A program made the position numbers and the translations under genes. Below are positions 22,209-34,700 of a stretch of 64,000 bases of DNA, one piece after another (within the stretch, counting starts at the first letter, position 1; the number at the start of each line of letters is the position of its first letter). Source of the stretch: Alviniconcha marisindica (lineage: Eukaryota > Mollusca > Gastropoda > Provannidae); contig JABMCL010001622.1 of assembly GCA_018857735.1 (NCBI GenBank), positions 285,001 through 349,000 of the forward strand, read 5' to 3'. Below the pieces are notes generated by a model. That model saw nothing but the letters and a program-made list of their open reading frames with translations, was not told the DNA's origin and did not search any database.

Positions 22209-23114
22209 GCTATCATCTGCATACTTCACCATGTCATCGTCATCGTCATTGCCATGTGCTGTTAACATCGATACATTCTTGCTCTTGCGCTGGGCTTGAG
22301 CCAAACTTATGGCCTGTTGACCCAGGCCCCAGATTTTATCGAAAAATGCAGGAGTTACGTTGCCATAGCAGTGAATGAGTGCGTGAGTGAGTGGAGATGG
22401 GGTTTCTGAATGGCTGCGTTGTGTGAATGTTGCAGGGCGGAAGAGTGGCATGCACTTGGCTGCCCTCTGGGTTGTTTGCTTTACACTGAATGACCTCAAC
22501 GTGATCTGATTGACCCCTGTATGACCCCAACGTGACCTAATTGATTCTTACATGACTTATGCCTTGGTTCATTCAAACAAGAAGTCCGTTTTTAAATCAA
22601 CACACTACATCTGTTGGATTGAAAAGCCTTGCCCTGCCTAGACCAGCTTCTTCTCTGGACAGACTCGTAGAAAATGTGTCCAGATCCAGAAACTGATTCC
22701 AAAGTTTTAAAGTTTTGGGGGGTTGGTGTCTCACATTTGGGGTTTTCCATCACATGCCATTCATATTGTGATGAGGTCAGAAAGGTTACTCCTCAGTTTC
22801 TGTCAAGTGCAGCCCAATCCCGAAAGGTGTGGAATCGGAAAATTTGGTGGTAAACGTGCGTGCAATGTTGCTTCGATGGGGTATCACAGCTGGGGTGTGG
22901 AATCTGAAAGTTTGGCAGTAAATGTGTGTGTGATGTTTGTTGTTGTTGGGGTGGGGTTTTGCAGTTGGGGTATGAAATCTGAAAGTTTGGTAGTAAATGT
23001 GTGCTTTTTTAAAATGACAGAACTGCGAAGGTGAAGTTGTTCACTCACTGGAGCTAGTGAGTAAGGAGGTTTGGGTTATTTATGACTGAGTGGCAAGCCA
23101 CATTTGTGAAAGAA

Positions 23115-23150
23115 AAGTGCTCCCCCCCCCCCCCCCCCCCCCCCCCCACC
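23115..23150. repeat. Long poly-C tract
   Basis: A near-pure C run of about 25 bases lies in the PRPF39 3' region. The second copy (29611-29636) has a similar run with an altered left flank. Such tracts are polymerase-slippage prone and error prone in assemblies. Confidence 0.95.
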
Positions 23151-23407
23151 CGTTATTTTTATTCAATGCAGTAGTCCATTTGTCATGATCGCTTTAATTT
23201 TTGCATTTCCGCTTTTTTTCAAATGGCTACAAACTTGTGACCAGTGAGTTGTGAGAATTGTCTCAACAGTTGTGCAAATGTGTAAATGGTGCAAATCAAA
23301 AGCCATGTACTTGTCAAAGGAAGTTGGCTCCCTTTGTTTTGGTGGTTCCTTTTCAGGCAAAGTATGGCGTCTGTCAGTATTGATATTGACACTGAAATGA
23401 ATGTTCA

Positions 23408-23413
23408 AATAAA
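23408..23413 (+). terminator. Candidate PRPF39 polyadenylation signal
   Basis: AATAAA lies about 1.2 kb after the PRPF39 stop and is the first canonical hexamer I see downstream. The same hexamer occurs in the second copy at 29893-29898. Actual cleavage sites cannot be read from sequence alone. Confidence 0.45.
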
Positions 23414-23549
23414 GAATGATCAGAAAACTTTGCATGTCCTTTTATTCTAGATATGCATATCAAGTGTGTGGGTGTGTATTTTAGTTCTTTCACAGCACAT
23501 TTTGGGCAGATCAGGTGAAGATAGGGAACAGATTGCTGTCTGCATGTAC

Positions 23550-23593
<44 letters not shown>

Positions 23594-24184
23594 ATATATA
23601 TACATAAACAAAGCTGTCCAAAATATCATGTTAATAAATCACTGGTTTATTTACAATATACCAAAATTTACACTGGCAAACAGTTGAAAGTTGCAGAGGA
23701 TAAGATTGTCCAGGATCAAAACTGACAGTTTCTGCTTTTTTGGCTCTACAAAAAAAAAAGAAGAGTTGTTCGGGTAGATCACCCTTGAGTGTCTCCCAAA
23801 GCCTGTGCGAGCTTTGTCCTGGTTTGACATCTGTCTTCACCAGCTACAGGACCAGTACTCTCAACTTTTGCGTCATTTCCCTCTTCAGCGTGAACTGGTT
23901 CCTTCCATCACCCTGACACAAAGCCACTGTTAAATGATTTGTGTGCACTATGCAGACGCATTTCACTCACAGCAAGTGCCTGCAGAACTTTATTGCGGCA
24001 TAATGTGGTAATATCCACAGTGCTGCAACATGGAAGTGATAATTCTGCTTCTGGCAAACTCGCGAATGGAAGCATCATGTACCATTTTGGATGAAACTGA
24101 AGATGCAAGCTATAAGATGTACTGAAACTGATTTGTGATTTCTTGTTCTGCTTCTTGTCACCTGGCTGCACATGGAGCCTGTTT

Positions 24185-24485
24185 TTGGACGGAACTGTCT
24201 GCTCTGGTTCCCATGCTAGCAGTGGTGCTGGCATGGGCAATACAGACAGAACTGTGCTCTGGTTCCCATGCTAGCAGTGGTGCTGGCATGGGCAATACAG
24301 ACAGAACTGTCTGCTCTGGTTCCCATGCTAGCAGTGGTGCTGGCATGGGCAATACAGACAGAACTGTCTGCTCTGGTTCCCATGCTAGCAGTGGTGCTGG
24401 CATGGGCAATACAGACGGAACCGTCTGCTCTGGTTCCCATGCTAGCAGTGGTGCTGGCATCGGCAATACAGACAGAACTGCACAG
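24185..24485. repeat. ~60-bp minisatellite (copy 1)
   Basis: Five units carry TCTGCTCTGGTTCCCATGCT, AGCAGTGGTGCTGGCATGGG and CAATACAGACAGAAC. The first unit boundary is about 4 bp shorter than the rest. Near-multiples of three keep several frames open on both strands. The array is repeated at 30669-30969 with one or two base changes. Confidence 0.9.
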
Positions 24486-24546
24486 CCTAAATACATCCCC
24501 CACCCCCACCCCAAAAAATCAGAAACAAGAATGACTGCTAGCATTC

Positions 24547-24966
24547 TAAAACAAGATCCAAGCACATAAATGGTTCAAAAGATTGATATTTATCAGAACA
24601 AAACATAACCTGTAAATTTTCAGGGTAATCCCCTTTATGAAGCTACAAAACAACATCTGAACAACAGCTAAACAGTGAAAAATTATGAAAAATGAGATGG
24701 AAAGCTAAATCACTGATCACTGATGGGTTGAGCTATGTTGTTTTCCTGTCCAGTGCTTGAAAGAACTTCCAAAGCACTGGCCAGGAAAACAACATAGCAC
24801 AACCAAAAACAGATAAGTGATTTAGTTTTCCATCTCATTTTTCACCATTTAACTGTTAAGTGTCATTTTGCAGCTTGATAACGGGGATTAGCCCGAAAAT
24901 TTGCAGGTTGCATTTTGTCCTAATAAATAGCGTTCTTTTGAACCTTTTATGTGTTTGGATCTTAAA
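24547..24966. mobile_element. Full-length foldback MITE, family A (copy 1)
   Basis: A ~420-bp palindrome. Its arms read AACAAGATCCAAGCACATAA on the left and TTATGTGTTTGGATCTT on the right. The inner stems include CTATGTTGTTTTCCTGTCC paired with the GGCCAGGAAAACAACATAG stretch. No coding region. It is the longest member of the family seen here and is duplicated at 31031-31450. Confidence 0.85.
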
Positions 24967-25289
24967 TACACTGTGCACAGTGTTGGAGTTTAAAGCCATA
25001 CATGTACATTAACAAATCTGGCTTCTGATTACAGCTGCTTATTACATTACTGAGAAACGTGTTGCTCGGTGGCCCATGAAATGGCCTCTATTCTAGTCTC
25101 TGTCACACTGGCAGTAACCAGGGATCCCCCCTTCCCCCCCCCCAACATCTGTTTCCTCAATGCTGTCGGATTATCATCTTGGCCAGAGCTAACCCAACAG
25201 CCAGTGACAAGCTCCACGCATGTATCCTCAGCAGAATCACTTGCACAATCACTCACACATTCCACAGGCACACTTAAAACAAGCTGCGT

Positions 25290-25557
25290 TCACAACTTGG
25301 TGTTGCCATGAGCAACGCTGTCATGATCAACGCTGTCTGGCGGTAAGTCCGATTCCTTGCTATCTGCATTCTGTCCCTCAGTGATGGCATGCATTCGGCT
25401 TGACAGCTGACTGCGGGAGTCATCGCTGGGCGGTTTGAGCATCTCTGGGTCCACGCCGAAGATGGTGCACTCTGACAGAGCCTCTTCTAGCAGCAGGATC
25501 ATCAGCCCCATGTCGCGCACGTTGGGCAGCCCACTCAGCTTCAGGCCCTTCAGTTTC
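25290..25557 (-). pseudogene. Orphan duplicate of the DMAC2 terminal exon
   Basis: This is a near-identical copy of the DMAC2 last exon at 31774-32041, with acceptor TTTCAG and the open frame to the stop intact. It reads KLKGLKLSGLPNVRDMGLM and onward. Two visible amino-acid differences from the complete-gene copy are Ser for Pro in (S/P)ECTIFG and in SDD(S/P)RS. No other DMAC2 exon lies with it. It could be reached only if DMAC2 transcription read through copy 2, so I treat it as an orphan exon. Confidence 0.8.
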
Positions 25558-26019
25558 CTGAAATACAGGGAGAGAATTGAAACAAGGTAAACCTCTTCCC
25601 AAGCTAGGTAGTCTTTCAGGCTTGAGGGTATGACTGGGGATTCTGCTGGACTGGTGATTACCAGTGCTAGACTGGTGATTACCAGTCTCTCACTGGTCAA
25701 TTTTGTTTCAGGCAGTAACTAAAAATTCTGTCCTCCCCTTCCCTTCCCAACCCTCCCCCCTCTGATACTGAATCATTATAAAATCTGATGCACACAGGGC
25801 ATAACAAGTATTTAAGTTGCCAGGTCTTGGTCTCTGCACCTGACGGCTGCTGCCACTGCCAGGAAATGATGCACAAGTGCCTTTATTTTCATCGCACAAT
25901 TGTCAGTGGTAGTCGTAATAAATCGGAATCCAGTGAAAGACCACCCTCATTAGAAGCCATCCTTCTAAGATTTTTTTTAAGCCAACCACACTTCGTTTCA
26001 ATCAGTCACAGGAAGTTTA

Positions 26020-26107
26020 CAATAATAATAATAAAGAGGATTTCTAGAGTGCCCATCCACTGCACAAGGTGGGAGCACAGGGTGCTTTACACACACACAC
26101 ACACGTA
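26020..26107. mobile_element. SINE-like fragment at the duplication junction
   Basis: AATAATAATAATAAAGAGGA, GTGCCCATCCACTGCACAAG and GTGCTTTACACACACAC form the start of a dispersed repeat. Its continuation (GGCATGGCTGTGAAAAAACA and AAACAGGTGCGTCTTGAGGG) is present only after the second copy, to about 32770. The first copy is cut inside its CA run. Confidence 0.6.
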
Positions 26108-26167
26108 AATGGCCCCATGACTACCCGCTGTTCCCTGACATCCACATTCAGTCTGTGTTGCTTGCAG

Positions 26168-28684
26168 AATAACAGAGGCCTATGATGAACATCAGAAACT
26201 GGTGAAGGACATGAACAGCGACAAGAGGAAGCGTCTTCCTGATGGAGGGTAGGTTTAGATGCACCCGTCTTCAGCCGCTCTGCTCTCTGTTTTCTCTTTG
26301 TTGTTGTTGTTGTTAAGTTACTTGGATACAGTTGTATGAATTGTTTCCTTGACTCTGAAGCTTTGGTGTTTCAGTCAACTGACCCTCTTTGAGGTTACTG
26401 CATCTCCATTACAGAGCATTGCTTATGGGGAGTCACCATGTGTGAATGGATCTTAAAGTGAATGAAATGGAAATTTATATTTATTATAGCACATAAACCT
26501 GACACAAATTAATGCATGTTCACAGCACCAGATAGACACCAAGGTTTTCACAAGCTAGAACTACAGAAGAAGAAAAAAACATTTACATAGAAACACAACC
26601 CACAGAAAACTTCCCTGGAAAACCCAAGACATAGACACGAACACACATGATGCCTATAAATATGTACAGGAAGGTAGCTGGGTATGTAATTCTTATGGAA
26701 AGATGTTCATATAATTTTACAGAAATGCAGATTCATGCATGCAAGCACACACACACATGCACTGTGTGCAAGGTTCTGTGCAATGTTGAGTGAATGAGAA
26801 AGAAGTAAGCCTGGTCAGAACCAAACAATGCACTCCGTTTCGCAATGCGGGAAGAACACGTTTTGGGGGTATCTTTTAACTCGTCTCATCTTGCAACCCT
26901 GCAGTGATGAACCGGTGGAGAAGAAAGTCAAGGTTGAGCCAACACCCAACGGAGCCCCTGATCCACCCAGCAGTGTGCCTCCTCCGCCTGAACCAGCCCC
27001 CGCCTACCCCACCTACCCAAGTTGGGGGTCCTACCCGGTACGTAACTTGCTCTTGGGGCTGGAAATGGTTCACTTTATGTTTTGTCTTTTTCCAAAATCC
27101 GTATATCTTTTTTTTTTTTTTTTTTAATGAAGATATGTTTTGTGAGGTGAGGCTGCTAGAGGTACAGTTATGATAGTTAGGTATTCTAATCTGACTCCAA
27201 AGCGAATAACATTTGTTGTGTCTGAAACTCTACAGCATGAACTGAATCAGCTTGAAAGGAATTACACCGCACTTCCATTTTTAGCTTATCCCATTTACTG
27301 TGGTTACCATGCATGGTGTTGTTTCCTTCCAGAGCTGTTCCTGTTACCACACACTGTGTTACGTCCTTTCAGAGCTGTCCCAGTTACCACACACTGTGTT
27401 ACATCCTTTCGGAGCTGTCCCAGTTACCATACACTGTGTTAAGTCCTTTTAGAGCTGTCCCAGTTACCATACACTGTGTTATGTCCTTTCAGAGCTGTCC
27501 CACTTACCATACACTGGGTTACGGCCTTTTAGAGCTGTCCCACTTACCATACACTGGGTTATGTCCTTTCAGAGCTTTTTCAGTTACTACACACTGTGTT
27601 ACATCCTTTCAGAGCTGTCCCAGTTACCATACACTGTGTTACGTCCTTTCAGAGCTGTCCCAGTTACCACACACTGTGTTACGTCCTTTCAGAGCTGTCC
27701 CAGTTACCATACACTGTGTTACGTCCTTTCAGAGCTGTCCCAGTTACCATACACTGTGTTAAGTCCTTTCAGAGCTGTCCCAGTTACCACACACTGTTAC
27801 ATCCTTTCAGAGCTGTCCCAGTTACCACACACTGTGTTACGTCCTTTCAGAGCTGTCCCACCTACCATACACTGTGTTTTATGTCCTTTCAGAGCTGTCC
27901 CAGTTACCATACACTGTGTTAAGTCCTTTCAGAGCTGTCCCAGTTACCACACACTGTTACATCCTTTCAGAGCTGTCCCAGTTACCACACACTGTGTTAC
28001 GTCCTTTCAGAGCTGTCCCACCTACCATACACTGTGTTTTATGTCCTTTCAGAGCTGTCCCACTTACCATACACTGGGTTATGTCCTTTCAGAGCTGTTC
28101 CAGTTACCACACACCGTGTTACATCCTTTCAGAGCTGTCCCAGTTACCACACACTGTGTTACATCCTTTCAGAGCTGTCCCACCTACCATACACTGTATG
28201 TTATGTCCTTTCAGAGCTGTCCCACTTACCATACACTGGGTTATGTCCTTTCAGAGCTACCCCTGTTATCATACCCTGTTATTTCCTTTTAGAGTTATCC
28301 CAGTTAACGTACGAGTTACTTCCTTTCATAGCTATCCCATTGACCATACACTGTGTTATTTCCTTTCAGAGCTACCCCAGTTACCATACACTGTGTTATT
28401 TCCTTTCATAGCTATCCCATTGATCATACACTGTGTTATTTCCTTTCAGAGCTATCCCAGTTACCATACACTGTGTTATTTCCTTTCATAGCTATCCCAG
28501 TTACCATACACTGTGTTATTTCCTTTCATAGCTATCCCAGTTACCATACACTGTGTTATTTCCTTTCAGAGCTATCCCAGTTACCATACACTGTGTTATT
28601 TCCTTTCAGACTTATCCCAGTTACCATTCCCAGTGGGCCAACTATCCACCTCCGAGCTACAGCAGTGGCTACAACTACTACTGA
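26168..28684 (+). pseudogene. Orphan duplicate of the last three PRPF39 exons
   Basis: Exons 26168-26248, 26905-27037 and 28610-28684 repeat PRPF39 exons 19911-19991, 20651-20783 and 22134-22208, with splice sites and stop intact. They lack the upstream eleven exons. Splicing 20651-20783 to 26168 would meet a stop within six codons because the phases differ. Splicing 20651-20783 directly to 28610 is phase-compatible and would give the same tail. This is probably a dead 3' fragment or an alternative terminus. Confidence 0.8.
27334..28609 (+). repeat. 40-bp minisatellite carrying decoy 3' splice sites (copy 2)
   Basis: This is the counterpart of the array at 21080-22133, with about 31 units. 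An internal block containing the shortened ACACACTGTTACATCC variant and the CACTGTGTTTTATG variant occurs twice here but once in copy 1. This indicates expansion by several units since duplication. Confidence 0.9.
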
Positions 28685-29606
28685 GCTATCATCTGCATAC
28701 TTCACCATGTCATCGTCATCGTCATTGCCATGTGCTGTTAACATCGATACATTCTTGCTCTTGCGCTGGGCTTGAGCCAAACTTATGGCCTGTTGACCCA
28801 GGCCCCAGATTTTATCGAAAAATGCAGGAGTTACGTTGCCATAGCAGTGAATGAGTGCATGAGTGAGTGGAGATGGGGTTTCTGAATGGCTGCGTTGTGT
28901 GAATGTTGCAGGGCGGAAGAGTGGCATGCACTTGGCTGCCCTCTGGGTTGTTTGCTTTACACTGAATGACCTCAACGTGATCTGATTGACCCCTGTATGA
29001 CCCCAACGTGACCTAATTGATTCTTACATGACTTATGCCTTGGTTCATTCAAACAAGAAGTCCGTTTTTAAATCAACACACTACATCTGTTGGATTGAAA
29101 AGCCTTGCCCTGCCTAGACCAGCTTCTTCTCTGGACAGACTCGTAGAAAATGTGTCCAGATCCAGAAACTGATTCCAAAGTTTTAAAGTTTTGGGGGGTT
29201 GGTGTCTCACATTTGGGGTTTTCCATCACATGCCATTCATATTGTGATGAGGTCAGAAAGGTTACTCCTCAGTTTCTGTCAAGTGCAGCCCAATCCCGAA
29301 AGGTGTGGAATCGGAAAATTTTGTGGTAAACGTGCGTGCAATGTTGCTTCGATGGGGTATCACAGCTGGGGTGTGGAATCTGAAAGTTTGGCAGTAAATG
29401 TGTGTGGTGTTGATGTTTGTTGTTGTTGGGGTGGGGTTTTGCAGTTGGGGTATGAAATCTGAAAGTTTGGTAGTAAATGTGTGCTTTTTTAAAATGACAG
29501 AACTGCGAAGGTGAAGTTGTTCACTCACTGGAGCTAGTGAGTAAGGAGGTTTGGGTTATTTATGACTGAGTGGCAAGCCACATTTGTGAAAGAAAAGTGC
29601 AATCCC

Positions 29607-29637
29607 CTTACCCCCCCCCCCCCCCCCCCCCCCCCCG
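29607..29637. repeat. Poly-C tract (copy 2)
   Basis: About 26 C residues, preceded by AATCCCCTTA where copy 1 has TCCCCCC. This is one of the clearest inter-copy differences outside the minisatellite. Confidence 0.95.
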
Positions 29638-30034
29638 TTATTTTTATTCAATGCAGTAGTCCATTTGTCATGATCGCTTTAATTTTTGCATTTCCGCTTT
29701 TTTTCAAATGGCTACAAACTTGTGACCAGTGAGTTGTGAGAATTGTCTCAACAGTTGTGCAAATGTGTAAATGGTGCAAATCAAAAGCCATGTACTTGTC
29801 AAAGGAAGTTGGCTCCCTTTGTTTTGGTGGTTCCTTTTCAGGCAAAGTATGGCGTCTGTCAGTATTGATATTGACACTGAAATGAATGTTCAAATAAAGA
29901 ATGATCAGAAAACTTTGCATGTCCTTTTATTCTAGATATGCATATCAAGTGTGTGGGTGTGTATTTTAGTTCTTTCACAGCACATTTTGGGCAGATCAGG
30001 TGAAGATAGGGAACAGATTGCTGTCTGCATGTAC

Positions 30035-30078
<44 letters not shown>

Positions 30079-30668
30079 ATATATATACATAAACAAAGCT
30101 GTCCAAAATATCATGTTAATAAATCACTGGTTTATTTACAATATACCAAAATTTACACTGGCAAACAGTTGAAAGTTGCAGAGGATAAGATTGTCCAGGA
30201 TCAAAACTGACAGTTTCTGCTTTTTTGGCTCTACAAAAAAAAAAAAGAGTTGTTCGGGTAGATCACCCTTGAGTGTCTCCCAAAGCCTGTGCGAGCTTTG
30301 TCCTGGTTTGACATCTGTCTTCACCAGCTACAGGACCAGTACTCTCAACTTTTGCGTCATTTCCCTCTTCAGCGTGAACTGGTTCCTTCCATCACCCTGA
30401 CACAAAGCCACTGTTAAATGATTTGTGTGCACTATGCAGACGCATTTCACTCACAGCAAGTGCCTGCAGAACTTTATTGCGGCATAATGTGGTAATATCC
30501 ACAGTGCTGCAACATGGAAGTGATAATTCTGCTTCTGGCAAACTCGCGAATGGAAGCATCATGTACCATTTTGGATGAAACTGAAGATGCAAGCTATAAG
30601 ATGTACTGAAACTGATTTGTGATTTCTTGTTCTGCTTCTTGTCACCTGGCTGCACATGGAGCCTGTTT

Positions 30669-30969
30669 TTGGACGGAACTGTCTGCTCTGGTTCCCATGC
30701 TAGCAGTGGTGCTGGCATGGGCAATACAGACAGAACTGTGCTCTGGTTCCCATGCTAGCAGTGGTGCTGGCATGGGCAATACAGACAGAACTGTCTGCTC
30801 TGGTTCCCATGCTAGCAGTGGTGCTGGCATGGGCAATACAGACAGAACTGTCTGCTCTGGTTCCCATGCTAGCAGTGGTGCTGGCATGGGCAATACAGAC
30901 GGAACTGTCTGCTCTGGTTCCCATGCTAGCAGTGGTGCTGGCATCGGCAATACAGACAGAACTGCACAG
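30669..30969. repeat. ~60-bp minisatellite (copy 2)
   Basis: Five units, as at 24185-24485, differing by about one base (GGAACCG in copy 1 against GGAACTG here). Equal unit number in both copies contrasts with the unstable 40-bp array. Confidence 0.9.
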
Positions 30970-31030
30970 CCTAAATACATCCCCCACCCCCACCCCAAAA
31001 AATCAGAAACAAGAATGACTGCTAGCATTC

Positions 31031-31450
31031 TAAAACAAGATCCAAGCACATAAATGGTTCAAAAGATTGATATTTATCAGAACAAAACATAACCTGTAAA
31101 TTTTCAGGGTAATCCCCTTTATGAAGCTACAAAACAACATCTGAACAACAGCTAAACAGTGAAAAATTATGAAAAATGAGATGGAAAGCTAAATCACTGA
31201 TCACTGATGGGTTGAGCTATGTTGTTTTCCTGTCCAGTGCTTGAAAGAACTTCCAAAGCACTGGCCAGGAAAACAACATAGCACAACCAAAAACAGATAA
31301 GTGATTTAGTTTTCCATCTCATTTTTCACCATTTAACTGTTAAGTGTCATTTTGCAGCTTGATAAAGGGGATTAGCCCGAAAATTTGCAGGTTGCATTTT
31401 GTCCTAATAAATAGCGTTCTTTTGAACCTTTTATGTGTTTGGATCTTAAA
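31031..31450. mobile_element. Foldback MITE, family A (copy 2)
   Basis: Carried by the segmental duplication; the same palindrome as 24547-24966 with a few substitutions (for example GATAAAGGGGATTAGCC against GATAACGGGGATTAGCC). It is not an independent insertion. Confidence 0.85.
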
Positions 31451-31773
31451 TACACTGCGCACAGTGTTGGAGTTTAAAGCCATACATGTACATTAACAAA
31501 TCTGGCTTCTGATTACAGCTGCTTATTACATTACTGAGAAACGTGTTGCTCGGTGGCCCATGAAATGGCCTCTATTCTAGTCTCTGTCACACTGGCAGTA
31601 ACCAGGGATCCCCCCTTCCCCCCCCCCAACATCTGTTTCCTCAATGCTGTCGGATTATCATCTTGGCCAGAGCTAACCCAACAGCCAGTGACAAGCTCCA
31701 CGCATGTATCCTCAGCAGAATCACTTGCACAATCACTCACACATTCCACAGGCACACTTAAAACAAGCTGCGT

Positions 31774-34700
31774 TCACAACTTGGTGTTGCCATGAGCAAC
31801 GCTGTCATGATCAACGCTGTCTGGCGGTAAGTCCGATTCCTTGCTATCTGCATTCTGTCCCTCAGTGATGGCATGCATTCGGCTTGACAGCTGACTGCGG
31901 GGGTCATCGCTGGGCGGTTTGAGCATCTCTGGGTCCACGCCGAAGATGGTGCACTCTGGCAGAGCCTCTTCTAGCAGCAGGATCATCAGCCCCATGTCGC
32001 GCACGTTGGGCAGCCCACTCAGCTTCAGGCCCTTCAGTTTCCTGAAATACAGGGAGAGAATTGAAACAAGGTAAACCTCTTCCCAAGCTAGGTAGTCTTT
32101 CAGGCTTGAGGGTATGACTGGGGATTCTGCTGGACTGGTGATTACCAGTGCTAGACTGGTGATTACCAGTCTCTCACTGGTCAATTTTGTTTCAGGCAGT
32201 AACTAAAAATTCTGTCCTCCCCTTCCCTTCCCAACCCTCCCCCCTCTGATACTGAATCATTATAAAATCTGATGCACACAGGGCATAACAAGTATTTAAG
32301 TTGCCAGGTCTTGGTCTCTGCACCTGACGGCTGCTGCCACTGCCAGGAAATGATGCACAAGTGCCTTTATTTTCATCGCACAATTGTCAGTGGTAGTCGT
32401 AATAAATCGGAATCCAGTGAAAGACCACCCTCATTAGAAGCCATCCTTCTAAGATTTTTTTTAAGCCAACCACACTTCGTTTCAATCAGTCACAGGAAGT
32501 TTACAATAATAATAATAAAGAGGATTTCTAGAGTGCCCATCCACTGCACAAGGTGGGAGCACAGGGTGCTTTACACACACACACACACAAGCATTCACGC
32601 GTCAGACGAGGGGATAGGCATGGCTGTGAAAAAACAGTTTAAAAAGAATTATTAAACAGGTGCGTCTTGAGGGCGGCTTTAAAAGAGGAGGCAGAATCAG
32701 TGGTGGAGTGTCTGAGGCAAATTTGAGACAATAAGGTAACACAGTTGGTTCCAATGGCAATGCCCATTCCACTAGCTCCAGACTTGATCTGGCAATGTTT
32801 GAGTTAACCCTTTTGTTGTACATTAGTCTGGTGTTGAATTTTCTTGAGGCTGTGGAAACCAGTCATGACATATTCTGTGACCTCCCAACACCCATCGATG
32901 TCTGGCTGTGCATTACCGAGTCCTTTTTCTGGTATTCAACTTACTTGAGACAATGGAGACAAGCCAGGCCATTTTCTGTGACCTCCCAACACCCACTGAT
33001 GTCAAGAAACTCAAGGCTGTTCTGGAACTGGTACATCTTCGCCAGGCACCAGTCATCGAAGTTCAAAGCCTTGCTGAAGTTGAGGTAGCGCAGGTGCTCA
33101 AGCTCGACTGAAACATCCAGTCCCAGTTATTAAATCTGCACTTAGTCTGCCCTCTAACTTCATTTACTCAAAAACTACTTCTGAAACTGTTGCCTCTTTC
33201 AGAATCAAGTCTTTATCCCTGTTGCCTGCAAGTGAGTGGGAGGGCGAACTTGAAAACATTATTTTACAAGGACTGTAGTTTAGGTTAAGTCAAACTTGTC
33301 TAACAACTAGTCCTTGCAAAGCTACTGATGATAAAAAATAATAATAATAATGATGAATACTTAGAGCACCTAACCCGCACAGGCCCTAAGTGCTTACACG
33401 CTCTTTACAAATACATACTGTCAAAATTCACTGTATACAACATGAATGCACACACACGCACGCACACACACAGACTCGCACACGCACTTCTTCTTTTTTT
33501 ACACACATTTGCACACAAGCAAAAATGACAAAGCATCATTTAGATACGTAAGTAAGTAAGCTGGTGTTTTACACCAGTCAACCGGTACTGTTATATATCA
33601 GGGCAATACATTTAGATACAAAACATAAATGAATGAATGAAAATTTATATATGGAGCATGAAGAGAGACAGACAGAGCAGACAGGCATGCATGCACATCA
33701 CGACTAGTGTTACTGTAAAATGCTTTGTGCTTCTATTTAATGTCAAAGTTACCTAACTGTCTGCAGGTACTTGATAAACACCACACACCAGTAAAAGTGA
33801 GGTTCTCTGGGTCACTACTGACAGCTGGTTTCATTGTGCTTGAATCATGTTTGTCATCGCCCTGATATAACCATACTGGTTGACTGCGTAAAACACCAAG
33901 TTTTTTTAACTTAGTTACTTACTTACATGTTTATCTGGAAGACTAGTTCATTAAACAATATACTCAATGAAAGCAATGGAAGACATCTGCATGCCAGTGG
34001 CATCAATGCCAAAGGCCCCCAAGTGCATTTCATGGAAAATGTTTTGAGAAGCTAGTTTCTTTAGAATAATGACATACTCATGTTATCAAAAGCAATGTAA
34101 GACATCTGCATTCCAGTGGCATCAATGGCCTCCAAGTGCATCCCTGGCACAAACTGGTTGGGCAGGTACATGTGTCCTTCCTTGTCCCTCTTGAACCAGG
34201 AGTTGCGATTGATAAACTTCACCTTGGCACCTCTCTTCACCAGGAAATGAGCTGTAGCCAGATCTGGACCAAGGACCTTGTGTCGCTCTGCTATAAATCT
34301 AGTGGAGGGAAAATAAACTTCATATACAAATATATATCAAATAAATCATGATAAAGAAAATCTTTGGACACTGTGTGGTTCCCACTGGTGGTCACTCACA
34401 GATATTCTACCTCAAAACAGTTGCTTTTTCCAAAACAACAGACTGCCCCCCCACCCCCCACACACACACTTTCTGTTGTTTCCTTTGACATTAAGCCTTC
34501 TTTATTATCAAATTAGGTCTGTAAATGGTGTACAGCCTAATATTTGTGTGTGTGCGGGTACCTGCCAGATCACTTGGGGTTTTGCTAGTGCTTTGCTACT
34601 TTTGGCGCCTTTGGAATAGCGATCAATACATTAAAAGTGTTACTGGGCTTGGATTCATGCAAAAAGAAAGGCAGCTGTCTGCATGGAGGGGAGCCCAGTG

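Larger units (their letters stand above)
19851..26107. repeat. Segmental tandem duplication, copy 1
   Basis: About 6.26 kb starting at AATGGCCCCATGACCACCCG is repeated head to tail from 26108. It contains the last three PRPF39 exons, a 40-bp minisatellite, a poly-C tract, a 56-60 bp minisatellite, a foldback MITE and the terminal DMAC2 exon. Differences between copies are scattered single substitutions plus repeat-length changes. The junction lies in a (CA)n run inside a SINE-like repeat (26020-26107). Confidence 0.95.
26108..32588. repeat. Segmental tandem duplication, copy 2
   Basis: About 6.48 kb, matching 19851-26107. The offset rises from 6257 at the left to about 6476-6485 after the minisatellite, because that array is roughly 220 bp longer here. 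The copy ends in a longer CA run that continues into the rest of the SINE-like element. It carries duplicate PRPF39 exons and the terminal exon used by the complete DMAC2 gene. Confidence 0.95.

Noticed and set aside
21047..22378. 443-residue open frame through the 40-bp repeats, and similar frames at 27313-28854
   Set aside because: The frame is a by-product of a 40-bp unit with no stop in any phase. There is no start context and no homology, and the array copies an intron acceptor. Kept only as a possible exonisation finding.
24135..24569. Ala/Ser/Gly-rich frames on both strands, repeated at 30619-31053
   Set aside because: The roughly 60-bp minisatellite explains the length; frames overlap on opposite strands equally well.
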